Shown here piece by piece: positions 43,684 through 45,778 of a stretch of 45,778 nucleotides of DNA (position 1 is its first letter; the number at the start of each line of letters is the position of its first letter). A program made the translations under genes and the position numbers. The notes beneath the pieces are model-generated. The model was not told where the DNA came from. It worked only from the letters and a program-made list of their open reading frames with translations, and searched no databases. The stretch is taken from positions 1-45,778 of the forward strand of contig CAYPNF010000060.1 of assembly GCA_964411985.1 (NCBI GenBank), in the 5' to 3' direction. This DNA is from CAYPNF01 sp964411985 (GTDB taxonomy: Bacteria; Verrucomicrobiota; Verrucomicrobiia; Limisphaerales; J093).

Positions 43684-43875
43684 TCATGTCAGGACCGACG
43701 ACGCCAGTCGCAGCTTCTCCAAGAACTTCTGCACGCTGTTGCGATGGAGTTTGAGCATCTCCTTAAAGTCCAGGGAATCGGTATGGGCAATCTCGTGGTC
43801 GAGCTCGGTGAGCCGCTTGTTCACCTCCTCCTGGAGGTGCTTCGCTTCTTCGTTATTGAGATCGAGTTGAATCAT
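43684..43875 (-). CDS. Small helical protein, 63 aa
   Basis: The product is very acidic and helical: IQLDLNNEEAKHLQEEVNKR, LTELDHEIAHTDSLDFKEML and KLHRNSVQKFLEKLR. The pattern of an N-terminal beta strand, then a helix and an H/D-rich turn followed by a second helix is shared by many short hypothetical proteins near stress genes. I know of no defined function. It has a clear ATG start and lies between DnaK and the DUF502-like gene, all minus strand. Confidence 0.75.
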   Translation of the reverse strand: MIQLDLNNEEAKHLQEEVNKRLTELDHEIAHTDSLDFKEMLKLHRNSVQKFLEKLRLASSVLT

Positions 43876-43935
43876 AATTGGCTTTCTGTTTCGGTCGCGC
43901 AGAAGAAACCCACTGCTGAGAGCGGGGATCGTGCG

Positions 43936-45778
43936 TTATGCTGCTTTGGTTTCCTCTACTACTTCGGCGTCGATAATCGGAGCTTCACCGTTGGGGCTGC
44001 TTTCTGGCCTGGCGCCCGTTTCGGGTTGGCGGCCCGCGGAAGACTCAGGGCGAGGAGCTTTTTCGGAAGACTTTTGGTAAAGTTCGGTTGAAGCCGCCTG
44101 CCAGACCTTGTTGAGTTGCTCCACTTCCGATGTGATGGCGGTGACATCGTTCCCGCTGAGCACATCCTTCACCTTTCGCAGGGCGGCCTGGATCTTACCA
44201 CGGTTCGCCTCCGAGAGGTTGGCTCCGTTGTCCTTTAGCATCTTCTCGGTGCGATAGACCAGGTTCTCCGCCTCGTTGCGTGCTTCCAGCGCCTCCTTGC
44301 TTTTTCGGTCTTCCTCAGCATGGAGTTCCCCGTCCTTGCGCATCCTCTCGATCTCCTCCTTGGAGAGCCCACTGCTGGCAGTGATGGCAATCTTTTGCTC
44401 CTTCCCGGTACCAAGGTCTTTGGCGCTGACATGCAGAATGCCGTTGGCGTCGATGTCAAAACCAACCTCGATTTGAGGCACCCCGCGAGGAGCGGGTGGG
44501 ATGTCTTCGAGCTTGAACCTCCCGATACTCTTACTATCACGGGAGAACTGTCTTTCCCCCTGCAACACGTGGATTTCCACGCCAGGCTGATTGTCCGCAG
44601 CCGTGGAGAACGTTTGCGATTTCCGCACCGGTATCGTGGCGTTGCGTTCGATCAATTTGGTAAATACCCCGCCGAGCGTCTCAATACCGAGCGAGAGAGG
44701 GGTCACGTCGAGCAGTACCACGTCTTTGACCTCACCCTTAAGGACTCCGGCTTGGATCGCTGCACCCATCGCCACCACCTCGTCGGGATTGACACCCTGG
44801 TGCGGCGGCTTGTTTACGAGAGTTTTTGCGGTGTCGACCACGTGCGGCATTCGAGTCATCCCACCCACCAACACCAGTTGATCGATCTTCGAGGCCGTCA
44901 CACCGGCATCCTGCAAGCACGCTTTGACCGGCCCGACGGTGCGTTCGAACAGATCGTCACAGAGTTGTATCATTTTGGCGCGGGTCAGTTTCAGACCAAG
45001 ATGCTTGGGGCCGCTGGCATCCGCCGTGATAAAGGGCAAGCTGATCTCGTACTGCAGTTCGCTGGAGAGGGCGATCTTGGCCTTTTCCGCCTCTTCCTTG
45101 ATGCGCTGCATCGCATCCGGCTGCTTGCGCAGATCCATTCCCTGCGCCTGTTTGAACTCGCCCAGCATCCAATCCATGAGGCGATTGTCCCAATCATCGC
45201 CGCCGAGATGCGTATCCCCGTTCGTAGCTTTGACCTGGAACACCCCATCCCCAAGTTCCAACACCGAGATGTCGAACGTGCCTCCGCCAAGGTCGTATAC
45301 GGCGATCTTCTCATCGGTCTCCCTGTCCAACCCATAGGCCAGCGACGCCGCGGTCGGTTCGTTGATGATGCGAAGCACTTCGAGACCTGCGATTCGGCCG
45401 GCATCCTTGGTGGCCTGGCGTTGCGAGTCGTTGAAGTAGGCGGGGGTCGTGATGACTGCCTGGGTGATCTTTTCGCCCAGCCGCATCTCCGCGTCCGCCT
45501 TGAGTTTGCCGAGGATCATGGCCGAAATCTCCGGCGGGCTGAATTGCTTGGGTTTCCCGTCGACCTGCACTTCAATGGCGGCATCGCCGTTGGACGCCCG
45601 AACCACTTTATACGGAACACGCCGAATCTCCTCCTGCACTTCGTCGTACTTGCGGCCCATGAAACGCTTGATCGAGTAGATCGTCTGACCGGAGTTGGTA
45701 ACGGCCTGACGCTTGGCGGCGTCCCCTAGTGCGCTTGGGAGTAAGCGTGCACAGAGGGTGAGAATCCCTTGCCGGCGG
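43936..45778 (-). CDS. dnaK: DnaK (Hsp70) chaperone, N-terminal part missing
   Basis: The frame covers most of Hsp70, from GDAAKRQAVTNSGQTIYSIK (at about 45726) to the end. Clear motifs are VITTPAYFNDSQRQATKDAG, IINEPTAASLAYGL, IAVYDLGGGTFDISVLEL, VLVGGMTRMPHV, and the substrate domain with KDVVLLDVTPLSLGIETLGG. The C-terminal lid is followed by a Pro/Ser/Glu-rich tail. The residues ahead of GDAAKRQ should include a TPSVVAF-like segment and the start DLGTTNS. What is read in the open frame, from 45727 to the window end, is RRQGILTLCARLLPSAL, which does not match. Either the gene is broken near 45727 or the window end holds foreign or misassembled sequence. Confidence 0.85.
   Translation of the reverse strand, partial: RRQGILTLCARLLPSALGDAAKRQAVTNSGQTIYSIKRFMGRKYDEVQEEIRRVPYKVVRASNGDAAIEVQVDGKPKQFSPPEISAMILGKLKADAEMRLGEKITQAVITTPAYFNDSQRQATKDAGRIAGLEVLRIINEPTAASLAYGLDRETDEKIAVYDLGGGTFDISVLELGDGVFQVKATNGDTHLGGDDWDNRLMDWMLGEFKQAQGMDLRKQPDAMQRIKEEAEKAKIALSSELQYEISLPFITADASGPKHLGLKLTRAKMIQLCDDLFERTVGPVKACLQDAGVTASKIDQLVLVGGMTRMPHVVDTAKTLVNKPPHQGVNPDEVVAMGAAIQAGVLKGEVKDVVLLDVTPLSLGIETLGGVFTKLIERNATIPVRKSQTFSTAADNQPGVEIHVLQGERQFSRDSKSIGRFKLEDIPPAPRGVPQIEVGFDIDANGILHVSAKDLGTGKEQKIAITASSGLSKEEIERMRKDGELHAEEDRKSKEALEARNEAENLVYRTEKMLKDNGANLSEANRGKIQAALRKVKDVLSGNDVTAITSEVEQLNKVWQAASTELYQKSSEKAPRPESSAGRQPETGARPESSPNGEAPIIDAEVVEETKAA

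Noticed and set aside
44320..45729. A 469-codon plus-strand frame opposite dnaK
   Set aside because: Long antisense frames opposite dnaK are well known in GC-rich genomes; no motif supports it.

Overview
The window looks like a chromosomal segment of a Gram-negative bacterium of the Verrucomicrobiota, probably near the Pedosphaera/Limisphaera group. This is inferred from family content and style: lpxD (lipid A), an mcsA-mcsB-clpC operon outside Firmicutes, large secreted Ig/PA14 proteins, a CE15-SGNH fusion esterase, and a GT4-GH130 pair. No rRNA or marker tree could be used, so the phylum call is an inference.

Bases 1-9.6 kb are an accessory island built from overlapping wreckage. A PIN-toxin gene appears in two pieces: its C-terminal part at 664-1047 and its N-terminal part plus a broken antitoxin at 5087-5345, both on the minus strand. 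Between them lie a transposase ORF that fuses an IS3-type OrfA head to an IS630-type DDE body, fragments of a ParB-like protein and of a serine resolvase, and an apparently intact AbiEi/AbiEii toxin-antitoxin pair. Next comes the remnant of a Tn7/Tn5053-like transposon: a 5'-truncated tnsB/tniA, a tnsC/tniB ATPase and a 458-residue tniQ/tnsD. It ends in a cluster of GAAAGNNTGGCGGGT repeats that abuts the 3' end of a tRNA-Gly(GCC) gene. This suggests an element that targets a tRNA gene.

Bases 9.7-24.7 kb are housekeeping backbone: a Dabb protein, a beta-CASP metallo-beta-lactamase nuclease, panD-lpxD, mnmA-cutA, a secreted SGNH protein, a SirB1-type protein, the minus-strand run ilvE-mcsA-mcsB-clpC closed by an intrinsic terminator, and an OPT-family transporter.

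Bases 24.9-35.4 kb carry secreted or hydrolytic functions: an alpha/beta hydrolase, a 922-residue exported protein of unknown family, a 1095-residue Ig/PA14 multidomain protein followed by a strong terminator, and a CE15 glucuronoyl-esterase-like domain fused to an SGNH esterase.

Bases 35.4-45.8 kb are almost entirely minus strand and look like a stress or envelope cluster: GH130 and GT4 glycan enzymes, DnaJ/CbpA, PilT, a small cytosolic protein, DUF3185 and Lmo0937-type small membrane proteins, a methyltransferase, a rearranged DUF502 gene, a 63-residue protein and a dnaK-like gene whose N-terminal part is missing. A near-palindromic motif (core GGGNNNAACCCTAC) lies a short distance upstream of three transcription units here and is a candidate shared operator.
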